Notes under the pieces: generated by a model
Told to the model about the DNA's origin: nothing
Database searches by the model: none
What the model saw: only the letters and a program-made list of their open reading frames with translations
Program-made: the position numbers and the translations under genes
In this document: in pieces, positions 1 to 13,388 of the stretch
How positions within the stretch are numbered: the first letter of the stretch is position 1
How the letters are laid out: each line of letters opens with the position of its first letter
Source of the DNA: Antitrichia curtipendula
Taxonomy: Eukaryota > Streptophyta > Bryopsida > Hypnales > Leucodontaceae
Assembly: GCA_951230915.1 (NCBI GenBank)
Contig: OX579635.1
Coordinates: forward strand, 9,548,001 to 9,612,000
Length of the DNA: 64,000 bases
Direction of reading: 5' to 3'

Positions 1-636
1 TTTCAGCAATGAAAGTACATATCTTCTTTACTTCACAAAAACAATTAGATTTTTTTGTGGAAAATTGTTTTTTTTGAGAATTTTTCAAGAAAAAGTGAAG
101 AAAAATCATATTAAATAGACTATTATTCCAAAAAATCTGAAAATTTCATCATATGTGTATATTACAATGACAAACATTATGGTGAAAACTCAATTTCCGT
201 GTCATTCTATAATTAAAAAATAATAGACATTGAAAATGCACCCAAAGTTCAAATTGTACTAAAATATTCAATATTCAATTTTTTTTCAAAATTCAAATTG
301 GAATAGAAACTAGAGTAGTAGACCTTCATTTTGTTAGTTGGGCTCAAATTCAAAAAATATCATTTTTGTAGAGAAATTTCAGATTTAGAGCAAGGAGCAA
401 CAACTTTTCAAAATACTCTAAAATAGCATATTTTGTGATCCGTTTTTTTTAATAACTTCTCATTTACATAAAAACAAACACTGCAAGACTTCAAACTCAA
501 TTGGATGCTCTTCATAACCCAACATGAATGGTCACCAAGAAAAATGTGGATGAAAAAGTGCTTTGAACTCTTTCCACCTCACAGTGTTATCATCGGAACG
601 CCACAAAATGGCGCCTGTGGCGCTCTAGGGTTAAAA
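1..636. repeat. degenerate dispersed repeat, left-truncated by the window
   Basis: AT-rich non-coding DNA. The stretch from about 40 to 430 resembles 11040-11480 (same order of blocks around 'cccaaagttca', 'tttcaaattgaa' and 'caaaaatat'), so both are copies of one dispersed repeat. It ends near 618-634 with 'gctctagggttaaaa', which resembles the terminus of the TTAACCCCTAAA family described elsewhere. No gene seen. Confidence 0.45.
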
Positions 637-2220
637 ATCACTTTTTCATAAAATAAAAATTTGAAATTATTTTTTCAGATTTTTATACACATGGAATACT
701 TTGAATCATTTGATTTTGATTAATGAGAGGAAAGTTATAAGGAGTTTTAGTTGAGTGTAGTTTACAGGTAGTTATAAAAGCACTACTCTGAAATAAACTT
801 TGAAATCCTTTATTTTACTCACAACATTGCAACCATTGGGATTTTCATTTTTCAATTCCATAATTAAATTCTTGACAATTTAGTATTTTGAATCATTCTC
901 TACTTCTTTCTACTTACTATTTTTTTCCTATATGTTGTACAATTTCTAATGATTTAAAACTTTTCAAGTATGTAGACAACTTTCTTTGAAGAATGAATCC
1001 AAAGAATTACAACCATTTTGAAATTTTTTTCATAAAGATCCGATCTTGTGAAGTGCAACTGCTTGTTTTTTTGGAGGGGCAAAAAAAAGATTTTTGTCAC
1101 TTCAAACACTAATATTTTGCAGTTTACATGGTGAAATTTTTTGAAATTTTTTCCACATCTACTCAAACTAGCATTGAATTGCCTCTTCCAATTCGGAAAT
1201 GGAAGACTCCAGTTTATAATTTAAGATAGACAAATCTTCAACATAGATTTTTCACCTCAAAAATATAGAGTCTTGGCTTAGTTCTATTGGGTTGGCCAAT
1301 TTGTTTAGGTCTGAAGTTCTTTGTTTTTTTAGTTTTAAATCAATTAAAAAGATAGAAAGATTTATTGCTTGAAATTTACAATGGACCACATTTAGACATC
1401 TATATAAGACATTTTACACATCAAATTCAAGAATCTGATTGTCCTGGTTTATTGCAAGGGTGGGTATAAAAAGGCTTATACCTTTGCGGCCTAAAGTTCC
1501 ATGACTATGTATTCACCAAAAACGCTCCAAAACTGCCATATCTAGTACAAACACCAAAATTTTGGAGAATTTATTTTAGACACATGTAACCACTGGATTA
1601 AATCCAGTGGTTACATTTAATCCTGTAGTATGATGACTTGAGAACATGTGGTAAAAATTTCAGAAAATTCCACCACGTGGATTGTAGGATATAAGCATTC
1701 AAATTCACCAAAACTATTTTTTCAACCCTGCGAAAAAACGGGCAGCTGCACTTCACAAGCTCACTTTTCAATGAAAAAATGTCAAAATGGTGGTGATTCT
1801 TTGAATTCTGTTTTCTAAACAAGTTGGCTATATGCTTGTAAAATTTCACATCATTTGGAATTGTACAACATAAGTATAGGAAAAAACATAGTAAGCAAAA
1901 AGAAGTAGAGAATGAATCAAATACTAAATTCTAAAGAATTAAATTATGGAATTAAAAAACGCCAATCCAAAGGTTGTAATGTTGTAATAAATAATTTCCA
2001 TCCTAGGATTTTGTTTTTTTCCAAAAATATTGAAAACTGAGTTCAATAAACAACTTCAAAGTTTATTTTAGAGTAGAGTATCCATAATTGACTGCAAACA
2101 AAAACTCCTCGTAACTTTTGACTCATTGATTGAAATGGAATGATTCAAAGCTTTCCATGTATATATGTAACTCTAGGAAACCAATTTCAAACTTTTATTT
2201 CTGAAAAAAGTGATTTTTTC
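637..2220. repeat. long inverted repeat made of two copies of the TTAACCCCTAAA family
   Basis: About 637-1190 reads forward and about 1490-2220 reads in reverse complement as the same sequence, also found forward at 13970-14689 and 42030-42722. Shared blocks in the same order include 'aaactttgaa', 'caaccattggg', 'tttcctatat', 'gtgaagtgca', 'gatttttgtcac' and 'ttttccacat'. The arms are roughly 550-600 bp and imperfect, with a spacer of about 300-400 bp. A transcript across it could fold into a long hairpin. The right copy extends to 'ggaactttaggcc' near 1492, the eroded equivalent of the family's 'catttaggggttaa' end. Short ORFs inside are not genes. Confidence 0.7.
1584..1616. repeat. perfect 16-bp palindrome with 1-nt centre
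   Basis: 1584-1599 (atgtaaccactggatt) is the exact reverse complement of 1601-1616, with a single A between. It lies in the right copy of the long inverted repeat, near its inner side. Sister copies at 14580 and 42600 have only the single arm (a 'cacatgtg' type sequence), so this looks like a local inverted duplication. Confidence 0.85.
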
Positions 2221-2256
2221 TTATCTCCCCGGATTGTCCAGTTACGAAAAAAAATA

Positions 2257-2824
2257 CTCCCTCCGTCCCAAAATGTTCTTCCTGTTGGCCTTCATTTTTT
2301 GTCCCAAAATGATCTTCCTGTTGTACTTTGTGAGCTGCAAATTGGTCAAATTTAACTTTTGATTGTTCTCTAGGACTAACAAAACAATTCCAAGCGATAG
2401 TTCCCCCTCCATCTATGCAATCACTAATCAAAAGACAAATAAAATGGTTGAAGGGGTCAATCAACATTTTTTGTTTTTATTTTTTGCATCTCTTTGAATA
2501 TTATCTAATTGAAGGAGATGAAGGTTTTGGGAGGCAAAATATAGGTCCACATATGGTCTTTGACTTATACCAACTACCCACAAAATGACAACCTCACACT
2601 CAATAATTAAATAACCACTGGTGCTCCTTGAAAATACCCAAAAAATTTCACTTTTCAATAATCCAAAACTACACTTTAAAAAGGGCTTCAAAACTCAAAG
2701 TTTCAAGGGCAATAGGAGTGCACCAAACTCCATAAGTAGTGCAAAACAAGCTTTAAAAATGTTATTTTTAGGTATAATCCGGAACATTTTGTCTAACAGG
2801 AAGATCATTTTGGGACGGAGGGAG
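2257..2824. mobile_element. Stowaway-type MITE (Tc1/mariner superfamily)
   Basis: The element starts CTCCCTCCGTCCCAAAATG and ends with the inverse, CATTTTGGGACGGAGGGAG. It is flanked by TA on both sides (2255-2256 and 2825-2826), the hallmark of Tc1/mariner insertion. The terminal inverted repeats match over about 30 bp with one mismatch. The terminal motif is repeated again inside the left end ('gtcccaaaatgatcttcctgttg', from about 2300). No transposase is encoded in its 568 bp, so it is non-autonomous. The good TIR match and intact TA duplication suggest that it is younger than the repeats around it. Confidence 0.9.
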
Positions 2825-2829
2825 TAACA

Positions 2830-5340
2830 TATTAGACCATAATTTTTGGCTCATATTTCCAAATATCATGAAATATAGTTTATATGAAATATATTCCTCA
2901 TCCCCGTATTCTATTAAGATTTGAGCTTAAAATATGCATATTCTCATTCGTAGATACCTGCCCAAATTTTTTATACAACCAAAAAATGCAGTCTAGTCCT
3001 TTAGGAGTTAAGAATGAAGTGACAAAATAAAAAATTAGTAAATTTTACAAGACATTATATTCATTAAGCTAACTGGATGATAACATCTAATTGATTTTTA
3101 ATTATCAAGAGAGTAGACTGAACAATATTTTTGCAAGTTAAACTAGTTTTCAAATATCTATTTAAACCCCCCTTGAGATTGAACTCACAATGGTGAGCAC
3201 ATAATGTTGTTCGGTGTTTTTTTCTTTAACAAGTGGTTGTTTTTGTTGAAGGATGGTTTTCATAGAGTTGTTACAAATGACCAATTTAAAAATATATATT
3301 TTAACATTCTTATTATTTTTTAAAGTCACCACTTTAAAGTACCTATTTTGTAAAGATTTTTCATAAGTTGATTAAATGCTTTAGATTTCTCCCAAATTCT
3401 TTGTCAAATTGCTACAAATCTTATGATGATTTTCTATCTATAAAAAACATAAAATTGGGCTAAAATTGGACTCTTCAAAATTTTAATCAAAGATAAAAAT
3501 GGTGCTACTTAGTCTTAAATGGCATTATTGAAAAATAAATGAAAATGAAGAATATAAGTACTAATTAATCCAATTCTTTTCTAAAACTACCATGAATACT
3601 ACAACCAACTGTTGTGAATATAAACCTTGTACATATTTGAATTTTCTATGAAGGTTGTACTTTAGAGACTTTGAATGATGTTGTAGTTGAGGTCAGAACA
3701 TTGGAGTATGAATGTAAGTTTTCTTCAAGTTTTGGACTTACCGACATTTGCCAAGAATGTCTGAAAAATAGGTACAATTTTTGGAATGTTTCTAGAATTA
3801 TTTTATAAAACTTCAAATAATTCCAACATCCTAATTTTTTTACTTTGTTTGTACATGTGTGTTGTTCATTTCAGATTATTTTTTTCTTGACATTGGACTA
3901 CTTTCTTTTTTCACTTCATTTGCCATTGCTGATAAGAAATTGTTTTAAGTTTTATAGCATTGAATTCTTCATATATTAGCTTATGTCTTGGTTGTCAGAT
4001 TGCCATATATATTGCTTGTCCATGTGATCCAAAGTGATCTATATGATTGTAGCTTTGCCCCTCTAAAATGACCAACAACTTGTTGATTGTTTAATAGGAT
4101 TTATTCAAACACATGGATTCATTATGACTATGTTACATGCGGACATGCCCCACTATAGGTCCCTATTTTGTCACTTGGGACTTATGATTTCTTTTGAGAT
4201 TTCTTATACTTTGAGTGTAGTTTTATATACAAAAAAAACCCAAAAGAGTATAAAACCAAAATAGATATGTCACATGCCAATACAACATTTGGTCCTAAAT
4301 AGAGTGTTTTCCTTCAATTACAGTCAAATCCCACATGTAAATAGGGTAGAAACTTACAAATTGTACATAGTAAGCATGTTTAAGTAGAAATTGCCCTATT
4401 GTCTAAACATGATGTGCATATGATACATACTAACTAAATTGGTCTAAGGAAACTATGTGAAGATCCTAAAGTAGATTTCCAAAGAGGAGTTTCAGTTTTT
4501 CCATCCCATCGACGAAATAGTAGAAATTCCAATTATAGGTGAAGAAAACTCAAGACAAATCTATGAAGGGCATCTATGACTTATGTACAGTGATTTGAAG
4601 TGGAAATTATGCTAAGAGTCCAATGATGCAATCGGTTCACCAAGATTTCCTTCTGTTTATAAGATTCTATATTCACCAAAAGTAAAAGGAGGTAGCTGGA
4701 TTTGATTCTTTTTTTGAAAGTGCAAAGTAAAAAACATAAACTTGCACCACAAAAAGTTTCAGAATTTTTTGATAGTTAGAAGATATTCTTCCGGACAGCT
4801 AACTACCAAAATTTTCGAGGGGAAATTTGTAGAAATTATCCAAGGTACGGTAAAATCTCACTAAAAATTAGCATAGCTTCTTTTATAATAATAATGTGCT
4901 CCAACAAGTATCATGGCATTCAAATAGTTAGAAGTATTAAAACTGACAAGATCCTCTAGAACTCACAAATTAAAGATTATTCGTAGAGTTGACCGGCATA
5001 TCAAGAGTATTTAGAGTCAGATTGAAGTAAAAGCAAAGCCTTTTTTTACTCCTTCACACCTATTAAAGATCCTAGGCTAATTACTTTTCACAAAAAATCA
5101 AACTCCAAAATTTGGATTTTTATCCCTTTTGATTTTTAAGTTGGCGTTAGGATTCTTTGCGTTTTTGGCATAGGAAAAAGGGGTGGAGGTTAATATAATG
5201 TAAAATGGCCTTTTGAAGCCAATGGCACAATTTGTTTGTAATTTGTAATTAATCTTCAAAAGTTAGAATTTTGGACCAATATAAAAAGTCAAAAATAAGA
5301 GATGGGATGGAAAATCTCAAGTAATAGGATTACCTTAAGA
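2830..5340. other. AT-rich intergenic DNA with a repeat shared with 48.8-49.2 kb
   Basis: No gene. About 4185-4580 is a direct, diverged copy of about 48825-49200: both run through 'aaagagtat.aaaccaaaata', '.atttggtcc.aaatagag', 'caaatcccacatgta' and 'gtctaaggaa'. The rest shows no feature that I can support. Confidence 0.5.
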
Positions 5341-5900
5341 AAAATGAGAGGGGGGAGGTGCCCTTGGAAGAGTATATAAGGGCAACTCTTCTCCTCTCAA
5401 AACACCCATTGGTTCATTTTTTAACCTCTTGTTATAGTTTGGGTCTATTTAGTTGGATTTTTGGCTATAGCGAGCCAAGTTGTCAAATTTGTGTGCTTTA
5501 GGAGCATTTTTAGTTACATTGTTTTTGTTTTTCAAGCTCTCTTTGAAGGACATTAGGTTCCCTTCAATGGTTGATCTTGTATGCACTTGTTTTGAGTTAT
5601 TGTACTAATCTTGTTGAGTTTTAATGAGGTTTAATTGTTGTACTCCATTGTACCTTGACAATGCCGCTTTGGGGGGCTTCTAGTCTATGTTTGTGAAGTA
5701 TCTAACATTTTAAGTGGGAATTTCTTAATTGAGAAATCTCCTAGAGTTTGTATGTAGAAGTACTAACTTGTTGTATTTTGTTCTTGAACTAACAAGTGGT
5801 TGTACTTACCTCGCTCTAATGTGTTTTGTATGGATTTTGGACAAGTTAACATGTTGAAATTCTCTTGTATTCTTGTGGTTTTGCAAAACCCGGTGAAGTT
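5341..5900 (+). promoter_or_regulatory. candidate pol II core promoter, possibly of a solo/decayed LTR
   Basis: A clean TATA box (TATATAAG, 5373-5380) lies in a locally GC-richer stretch and is followed about 25-30 bp downstream by a pyrimidine-rich start-like segment ('cttctcctctcaaaac'). After it come about 500 bp of T- and G-rich DNA without an ORF. This resembles the R-U5 part of a plant LTR, but I found no second LTR, primer binding site or pol gene, so the assignment is weak. Confidence 0.3.
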
Positions 5901-8900
5901 TTGACTTTGTGAGTTTTAGAACTGCAAGTATTTTTATTAAAATTGCCATGATGGCAAAGCTTTGAACTTAAAACTTAGAATTAAGAAAATATTCTTTTGA
6001 AGAGCTTAAAAAAAGTGTAGTAAGTGGTTGGTACAATTTTTTTAGTATAAGCTATAGTTTGCAATTCGTTTCAATAAAAATTACAACTTGTAGGTTGTTT
6101 TGAAGATAGTTGCAAAAACCTTGAGAGTTGCTGAAATTATTGGGTTTGTTCTAAAATTTAGTGTGAGATCTCATTAATATCTCAGTTTTCATTGTTAAGA
6201 ACATAAGGAACTATTAGATCTTTCCAAAAATAGCAAAACTATCAAAAACTAATAAATTATGAGAAAGTTATAAAGGTTTGAATTTTTAAAGTCAAATGAG
6301 GGTTTGAGAAGTTGTTTCTCAACCAATTGTTGATGTTTCTATAGCATTGACAAAGTTTGATGAGAATGATGAACAAGCACTTTGAAAGTTGAAGAGAAGC
6401 TTGAAAATTGATAAGATTTAGAAGGAAATCTTAGAGAAGGAATTTGAACCATTAGAGAGTAGATAAGATAATAATTGACTAAGATAGGAGATGGGGGATT
6501 TCAAAAAGTTAGTTATTATTTTGAAGTTTGGAGCATGGGGATTTTATTCCATCAATGTTAGAGCAGCTCCACTACATCAACGTAACCATGGACGTCAAAA
6601 GCTTTTTCAAGAGTGTAGTCACGAGCCAATTGTTGTTCCACATCCTCTTTTCTCGTATCTGTCACACTGCAATGCACACAACACCCCTAGGCACCACAAC
6701 CTCAATTCAACAATTTCAACTCAATTCTTCTGCTCAAAGTTGGGAAACAACTAATGAGTTGATTTTTAGTAGTAATAAGAAAAATTTGTAACATTTGAAT
6801 TTCAATAGTAGTAGAAAAAACTATAACATTTCAATTTCACAAGAAGTACTCACACAATCAAATTGAATTAAGCCCTTGCAAAAATTACAGAAAGTTGAAT
6901 CGAGGTAGAAATTACATAATTGACTTGAATTGAGGAAGAAATTACGCTTTATGGTGCTCTACGTAAATCGAGAAAGCAAAACGTTGAATCAACTTGTTGA
7001 TGCTCATCATTCTTGGAATCTCTTGCAGTTTGGAGCAGTGACCCCAAATATGAATTTCACAATTATAGTTATAGATACCTCAAGTTGCTAAAAACACTAC
7101 ACTAGAAGGTAAGCTTCCAAACTAACACAGTAATAATGCACACAGAAATTACATAATTGACTTGAATTGAGGTAGAAATTACAAAGTTGAATCGAGCCCT
7201 TTGTAGAAATTTCATGGGATGGCTTGCAAAAATTACACAGTCCTTTGCACAATTAGAATTTTAGAAGTTACATCGTCTTTGAGATCGATGGTGGAACTGG
7301 ACAATCAAAGCTCTGAAGTTTTTGTAGTTTGTGTTGCACATGGTTTCTAAGCCCATGGAGAGAGAATGATTCCTTGTTGCGTGAGCTCTTGCAAGGACGA
7401 GAAACACCTTGAAAATGGTGTAGACAGAAGCTTGTAGCATTCTCCAAGAAAATCGGACAACCTTTGGCATGCCTGCTATGGAGCCCAAAAGTGGCTGTTT
7501 CCTGCAACAATTGTGTTTTTATTTGCGTTTGCGGTCTTCGGTGGCGATGCTCTTAAGATATAATAATTGAAGTGAAATAGTGTGGAAGGGAAAGAAAGAG
7601 AAGAGAAAAGGAAAAGATGAAGTAATATTTTAACTTCCAAAATTGTATTTTTGGCTCTTCTTTGAGTTGTGGGCAAATTATCAAACAACCTTAGAATATG
7701 GCTAATAATAGAAATTTTGAAGGACTGTTCAATAACCTACTAGCTGAAGCTCAAAGAGAGGTAAGATTCTAATTTACACTATTTTTTTTTTACTCTCAAA
7801 AACTTGCATTTATAAACAAGTGACAAAACTAATAGTTTAAGCTAGAGTACCTAGATCATATTTTTTCAAATTTTAGGTTTATAAACTTGTAGAATAGGTC
7901 CAGGGGTTTTCAAAAAAGTATTACACATTAAATTTGAAGTTAAATTGAAAAAAATGTCAATGGATGAAGTTTAGGATGGAAATCAGACGAAAAAAGGTCA
8001 GAATCATCCATACAAGTCTAGACTTTAAAACTAATTAGAAGTTAGACTTCGAACTAGAGGTGAAATTTCAAAGGAAATTGAAATAGGGAACAATTTCAAT
8101 ACAGTGGATGAAGTTTAGATAGCCCCTTAAAGGCTAAGTTCATTTGTCCATTACTTTGGGTAGGAAGGTCATACAAAGTTGAATTTTACATTTTTGAAAA
8201 TGGCATGAGTTGTTCTTTCACTTTATGTGTCTCAATTTAGATTGTCTTTTTTTCACTAAAAATCACAGTGGCACAGTAATTGAAGTTAGTTAAAGCAATT
8301 TCTCTCAATTCGGCTAGGTTTCATGAAATAATTTGAATTTTATGTATAATTAAGAGTTAGAAAAAGATCTATGGCTTAGAAGCCACAATGGACCATTGTT
8401 AGGCACCCTCTAGGACAAAGTTAACCGTGGAACTAAAAACTGGGTTGTGCTCGCGCATTTACCAGGGGTGGGTAAATAAGCACTTATATCCACATAAGAC
8501 ATAGGTGAGAAAACAAAAAAAAGGGAACATTAAAACTCAAGGAGCAAGGGTGGAAAAATTAAAACGAGGATAAAATTTGTTTTATATGCAATAAATACTT
8601 CAAGTTAATCATCATCTTGTTACTAACAACAAATTCATCCTTCAATATGTGTTACTTATCACACACTGTAGTATACTTACGCATTGGTCAAATGTAATAC
8701 TAATAAGTGCTAATGCACTTTGTGGCTACCTAATCAGCATTAAGAATGAGTATTGAACCGGTTACAATCATCTTCACTATCTTGGACCCACATCAAATCC
8801 TAAAGCACTTGAGGTTTAAATCCAAAAGTTGCTTCATAGGACAAAACGTCCCAATTCATATGTAGTGTCATATTATTAAAAAAGGTTGCCTTATGGAGTA

Positions 8901-9750
8901 CATCCACCCAATCTAGTTGGCTTGATATTACATAATTATGTAGGTATATATTGAATGTAGTGTTGACGTGCTCAATGCTATAGTCACCTTTCGGGTGGAA
9001 TAATGTCGTCAACCTAAGTCTTGTACTTCTTCCAAAAGATAGATTGGAAATGTAATATCTTCAAGTACTAAATGTTTTGTTATTCAATATTTGCAAAACA
9101 AATTTACTATTGTCTTTTCCTAATACCTATCCCTACCATTCCTCAATGGAACAAATATGGCTATTGTTATATATTGGCACTCCACCACATTAATGGTGTT
9201 GTTCTAAGGATGCCACATTTATCTACTTTTGGACTTTTGGAAGTCCATAATTCATAAAACCGTAAAAAAATCCCCAGATGAAAATCTCCAGATGCATTTA
9301 CACTATATTACATTCATTATAATTTGGATTTTGTATAAGTGGAAAATAAATTGTAGTAATTTGAGATTGACATTCATTTGCATTCATCCACTCTTATTAA
9401 AGTATTAAACCCTTCTTAATTCCAATTGACTTTGAGATTTGGATTCTCATCTTAAGTAAAGAACTTGTAACTAATGTTCAAGTTTAATGGACGTTGGAAT
9501 TTGGAGAAACAAAGATTGAACGTTATTCATTCTTTATTTTGGAAATATTATCGTAATTTACATATTTTAATTCTGTGAAATATAGGTTTAGACAATAGTT
9601 TAACCTTAGGGATGTTATGTTCCTCATAGGTAGATGCAATGTGATGCTTCAAAACTTGAAAATTAAAAGTATCAGCAAACATTGCTATCATAAATTTATA
9701 CCTTTTATGATAAGAAATTTTGTAGTTTGACGTTGTTTCTATTTCAACAA
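5901..9750. other. AT-rich intergenic DNA, no supported gene
   Basis: Only short unrelated ORFs. Two overlapping frames near 6491-6791 and two on the minus strand near 7261-7510 carry no recognisable domain, and no frame is favoured. A short direct repeat ('acataattgacttgaattgag') occurs near 6914 and 7150. Confidence 0.4.
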
Positions 9751-9752
9751 AC

Positions 9753-9801
9753 AAGAAAAAACGTGAAATAAGAAAAAACGTGAAATAAGAAAAAACGTGA
9801 A
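9753..9801. repeat. 17-bp minisatellite, about 3 copies
   Basis: The unit aagaaaaaacgtgaaat is repeated head to tail at 9753, 9770 and 9787, the last copy incomplete. Confidence 0.85.
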
Positions 9802-10499
9802 GAAGAACTCGAGTGCCAACTTTGGTTGAAATGGATTTCAATATTACATACACTAAGGATGTTGCTTTCTGTGGCAACTTGATATATACCGTGCAAGATT
9901 TTAGTAATTATTTTCATCGAGACAGGGATTTTACTTCTTACTTATTTGGTATGTGGGCTCCACCGTGTTTTGAGAATGGCAAGCTAATAAGCCAAAAAAA
10001 ATGGGTATGAAAGTGAAAGGGGGCAATTCCTTTTGGATTTTTATAAAATATTTGTTGATTTTAATGTGTGTGATGAGGTAGAGGAAATGATCTGGTGCAG
10101 AAAACCAATTTTAGCAGTACTATTTTGTCTACGACTAGCCTAAAGTATACAAGATCATGGTTGTTACAGTCACGTCATGTCCATCTGTTTGTTAGACAAA
10201 TGAAATGTCAAAATCCAACCAAATTTTTGTCAAGATCCTAAAATTAAAAAAAAATTTAAATAAATTCTTGGACTGCCCTTTCATTGACATGGACGGTTGA
10301 CATTGACATCTCTAACATTGATATTTGTTAGAGATACCCATTAAAGAGCCCATTTCGTTGAACTCTTTACCATAGTTTGGGCACGGCCTCTAGACTTGGT
10401 CAGCCATAGTGTGAAGTGGCCTTCTTAACACTATGTTGCTAATCCCAAAGAAGAGGTAACTAATTAAGAGAGATAGAATGAGTGGCTATAAGGTAGAGA

Positions 10500-10895
10500 C
10501 CAGCCTAATTCCCTCCCCTACTTTTGACCCAAATTTTGTTCACTGTTCAATTTTGTTCTCTATTTTTTACTAAAATTCTGTTCATGGAAATCCGATTAAG
10601 ATTCTGACAAAATTAGTGCATTAATGCCAAAATGACTAACATGTCAATCCTTTATTGGTAGGTATTTAGTATCAATAGATACATAGAAAGGCAATCATGG
10701 TTTGTTTATGAGACGTTTATGACCACTTTATGGGCGGTTTTGTAATTTCAAAGTAGAACACTTCAAAAATTCATAAAAGTTACAATTTTATCGAAAAATT
10801 ATAATTCTACTTGGACTTGATCCGTGAAACAAGTGTACACCTCTGAAAAATATGTGCCACTCTTGGAATTGGCCCCAAGATATCAAGCTTCCATA
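10500..10895 (+). repeat. dispersed repeat family 2, uninterrupted copy
   Basis: This copy matches about 44560-44682 plus 45663-45875 (plus strand) and, in reverse complement, about 48001-48209 plus 48644-48740. Shared landmarks are 'agtgcattaatgccaaa', 'tgtcaatcctt', 'ggttttgtaatttca', 'gatccgtgaaacaag' and the end 'ttggaattggccccaagat'. Because it is uninterrupted, it shows the empty sites of two insertions in the other copies. It has no coding capacity. Confidence 0.7.
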
Positions 10896-11039
10896 TCAAG
10901 GAAGTTATAGGCTTATCTATATAACTTACTTGTTATTGTGAAGTCACGTTTAATCCTAGAAAGACGGGCCCGTGACCACTGATTTTAAGCCTCAATGCCC
11001 ATAACATTGTTTATTGTCAATTTTCATCTAAATATGAAT

Positions 11040-11480
11040 AAAAAAATTTATATTTAGTTTTCAAAGATAACTTGTATGTCTGCAACAATTCATAAAATTT
11101 TCAAACTCTTTTTGGAAGAATTTGAAATTATTGTGAATTTTTAAAGAAAAAAATGAAGAAAATTCTTATCAAATTCGAAATATACTTGAAAAAACTAAAT
11201 TTTTTACCATACATGTATATTATTGTTTACAACATCATAGCATAAATCAAAATTACAATGTCATTCTAAAATTAGAATATTAATAAACTATGGTTATAGG
11301 CCCAAAGTTCATATTGCTATTAAATATTGAAAGTTGTAAAATTTTTAAGATTTCAAATTGAAGTTGAAACTACACTTCATAAGATTCATTACATTAGGGA
11401 GATTCAAAATCAAAAATATTATTTTTTTGTTTTAAATTTGCATCAAGAGTAAATAGCAAAAAATGTCTAAAATACACTAC
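11040..11480 (+). repeat. diverged copy of the 1-430 repeat
   Basis: Same block order as the left edge of the window ('cccaaagttca', 'ttcaaattgaagttgaaact', 'caaaaatat'). No ORF. The following 11.5-13.1 kb is AT-rich with nothing else supported. Confidence 0.45.
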
Positions 11481-13108
11481 AAAGGTCATCTATGGATTCA
11501 TCTTCTTCTTCAGAAAAATCAAGAATACTATGATGAGAGAATTTGCAAAATTATTCAGTGAAAATATAGTCAAACAACTTTTTCAAAAAATGTTGGATGA
11601 AAAATCATTTTTTTTCCATCCTACTATGTCAAGTGAAGTCATTCATTAGAGACTCATTGTCCTTGGCGTTGATCTAGGATTAAGCAAAGAATTTAGACTT
11701 CTAAAAATGTATATTTTAATACAAGGGAGTTTTATTTCACTTAAACCCTAACTATCCAACCAACCATACATGGTCAATTTGAAATTTCAGGCTCATTTTG
11801 GTATGGGCAGTTAAATTCCTTTTACATTTTTACATTTTTTTTATAGGCAATTTCAAAGTTTAACTATTGAAAACTTTCATTTTTCACTGAAAAAGTTAAA
11901 TATTTGATTTTTGAGAGGTTCTCAAATTCATATATGTACCAATAGTGAAAAGTAAAGCTTACCAGTTTTACTTCATTTTCCAACTTTGAGCAAAGTTTGC
12001 TAATTTCATTTGATTTGAGATTTGAAAAAATTGTCACTATTTGCTTTGAAATTAATGGTCCCAATGGAAAGAATAAAGTGTTTTCATGATTCTCACCATT
12101 GAAATTTAAACTTGCAAGTGTTGATTTGGATATTTGCTATTTCTACTTATAAAAAAAATTGCATTTCAATAATTACAAGGTGGATTGTGTAACGAGTTTG
12201 ATAGCTGTTCATTTGAATATAAGGTTTTTGGAAGTGCATTTTAATGTGCTAATACAATTTTTAGTTGTTTAAATCACCTCTAATCCCAAAAAACTCTTAT
12301 ATGCAGATTTCTCAAACATTGTAAGGAGGAGCAACATACTAAAGGCAGGATAATCACATTTTTCTTGTTATAATCTCACAAATCCTATGCAATTTCACAC
12401 TCAAAATTGGTAATCACACTAATAAGCAAGCTCTTTAGACTTCTATGTGGTTAGATTTTCAAAAAATAAAATAAAATTTGCTTCATTGGAAATAACTATA
12501 AGCTCATGTCCTTTTTTCATAGGAAAAACATAAGCCTTGGGCATTTAGGGGATTAACTAAAATTTGGTATATAGAATAGTGGATAATACCAGTAAATATT
12601 GTCCACTTGTGTTAATGGGCTTTAATTAGTACAATCCTTCAAGTGTAAACAACTTTTTAAGTTAGTCTCACACCATAAAATGAGTCATAACTCATGCAAC
12701 TCTTGAAATACAAAAGGTGAATTATAACTTTAGAGAAACAGCTCGTCGACACACTTCTATAAATACCTTACTTGTATTTGTCAACTACTTCTTGCTAGCA
12801 GTGCTAAGCCAATCTATACTATAGAACCGCTCAAATGTATCCAAATAATTTTGAATGCGGACTAGTTATTTGAAACACTTTTCTATTCAATCAATAGTAG
12901 AATTCATGGCTTTGTGATAGAGACCTTACAAAATCCAAGTTATAGCCATTTTATCGTCACCAATATATATTTTTTATCATTCCATTTCATTCCTTCTTAT
13001 CTATTCTTGTTATTCTTTATATACTATTAAAAAATAATTCAACAATGTTAGCATGTGAACTTAGAAATGCGAGCCTATGAGTCTTGAGACTAGGAATAAG
13101 GAAGTACT

Positions 13109-13388
13109 CTACAACTATTGAAGGTGCTTATAACATAGGTACCTACAATATAAGTATCCTATAACCATGGAAGGTGCTTATAACAAAGGTACCTATAATA
13201 TAAATATTCTATAACTATACAAGGTGCTTATAACATATACATTTATAATATAGGCACCTATAATATAAATAGCCTAAAGCCATGGGAGGTGCTTATAATA
13301 TGAATACCTATAACACAGACACTCATAATATAAATATCCTATAACAATGGAAGGTGCCTATAATATAGGAGCCTAGGCTCCTGTAATC
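13109..13388. repeat. tandem repeat, five units of 50-65 bp
   Basis: Units start at 13109, 13159, 13209, 13274 and 13339, each with the form 'ctataaccatggaaggtgcttataa...acctataatataaatat'. Units 1 and 2 are 50 bp. Units 3 and 4 are 65 bp because the 'acctataatata' segment is doubled. The array ends in a 14 bp palindrome, ggagcctaggctcc (about 13369-13382). The inner 'cctataata' phrase recurs as a sub-repeat. Confidence 0.85.

Noticed and set aside
5341..5900. Complete LTR retrotransposon
   Set aside because: A TATA box and R-U5-like region only. No paired LTR, primer binding site or gag-pol frame could be found.
13109..13388. Possible CRISPR array
   Set aside because: Units are direct head-to-tail degenerate repeats without unique spacers, in a plant nuclear context.
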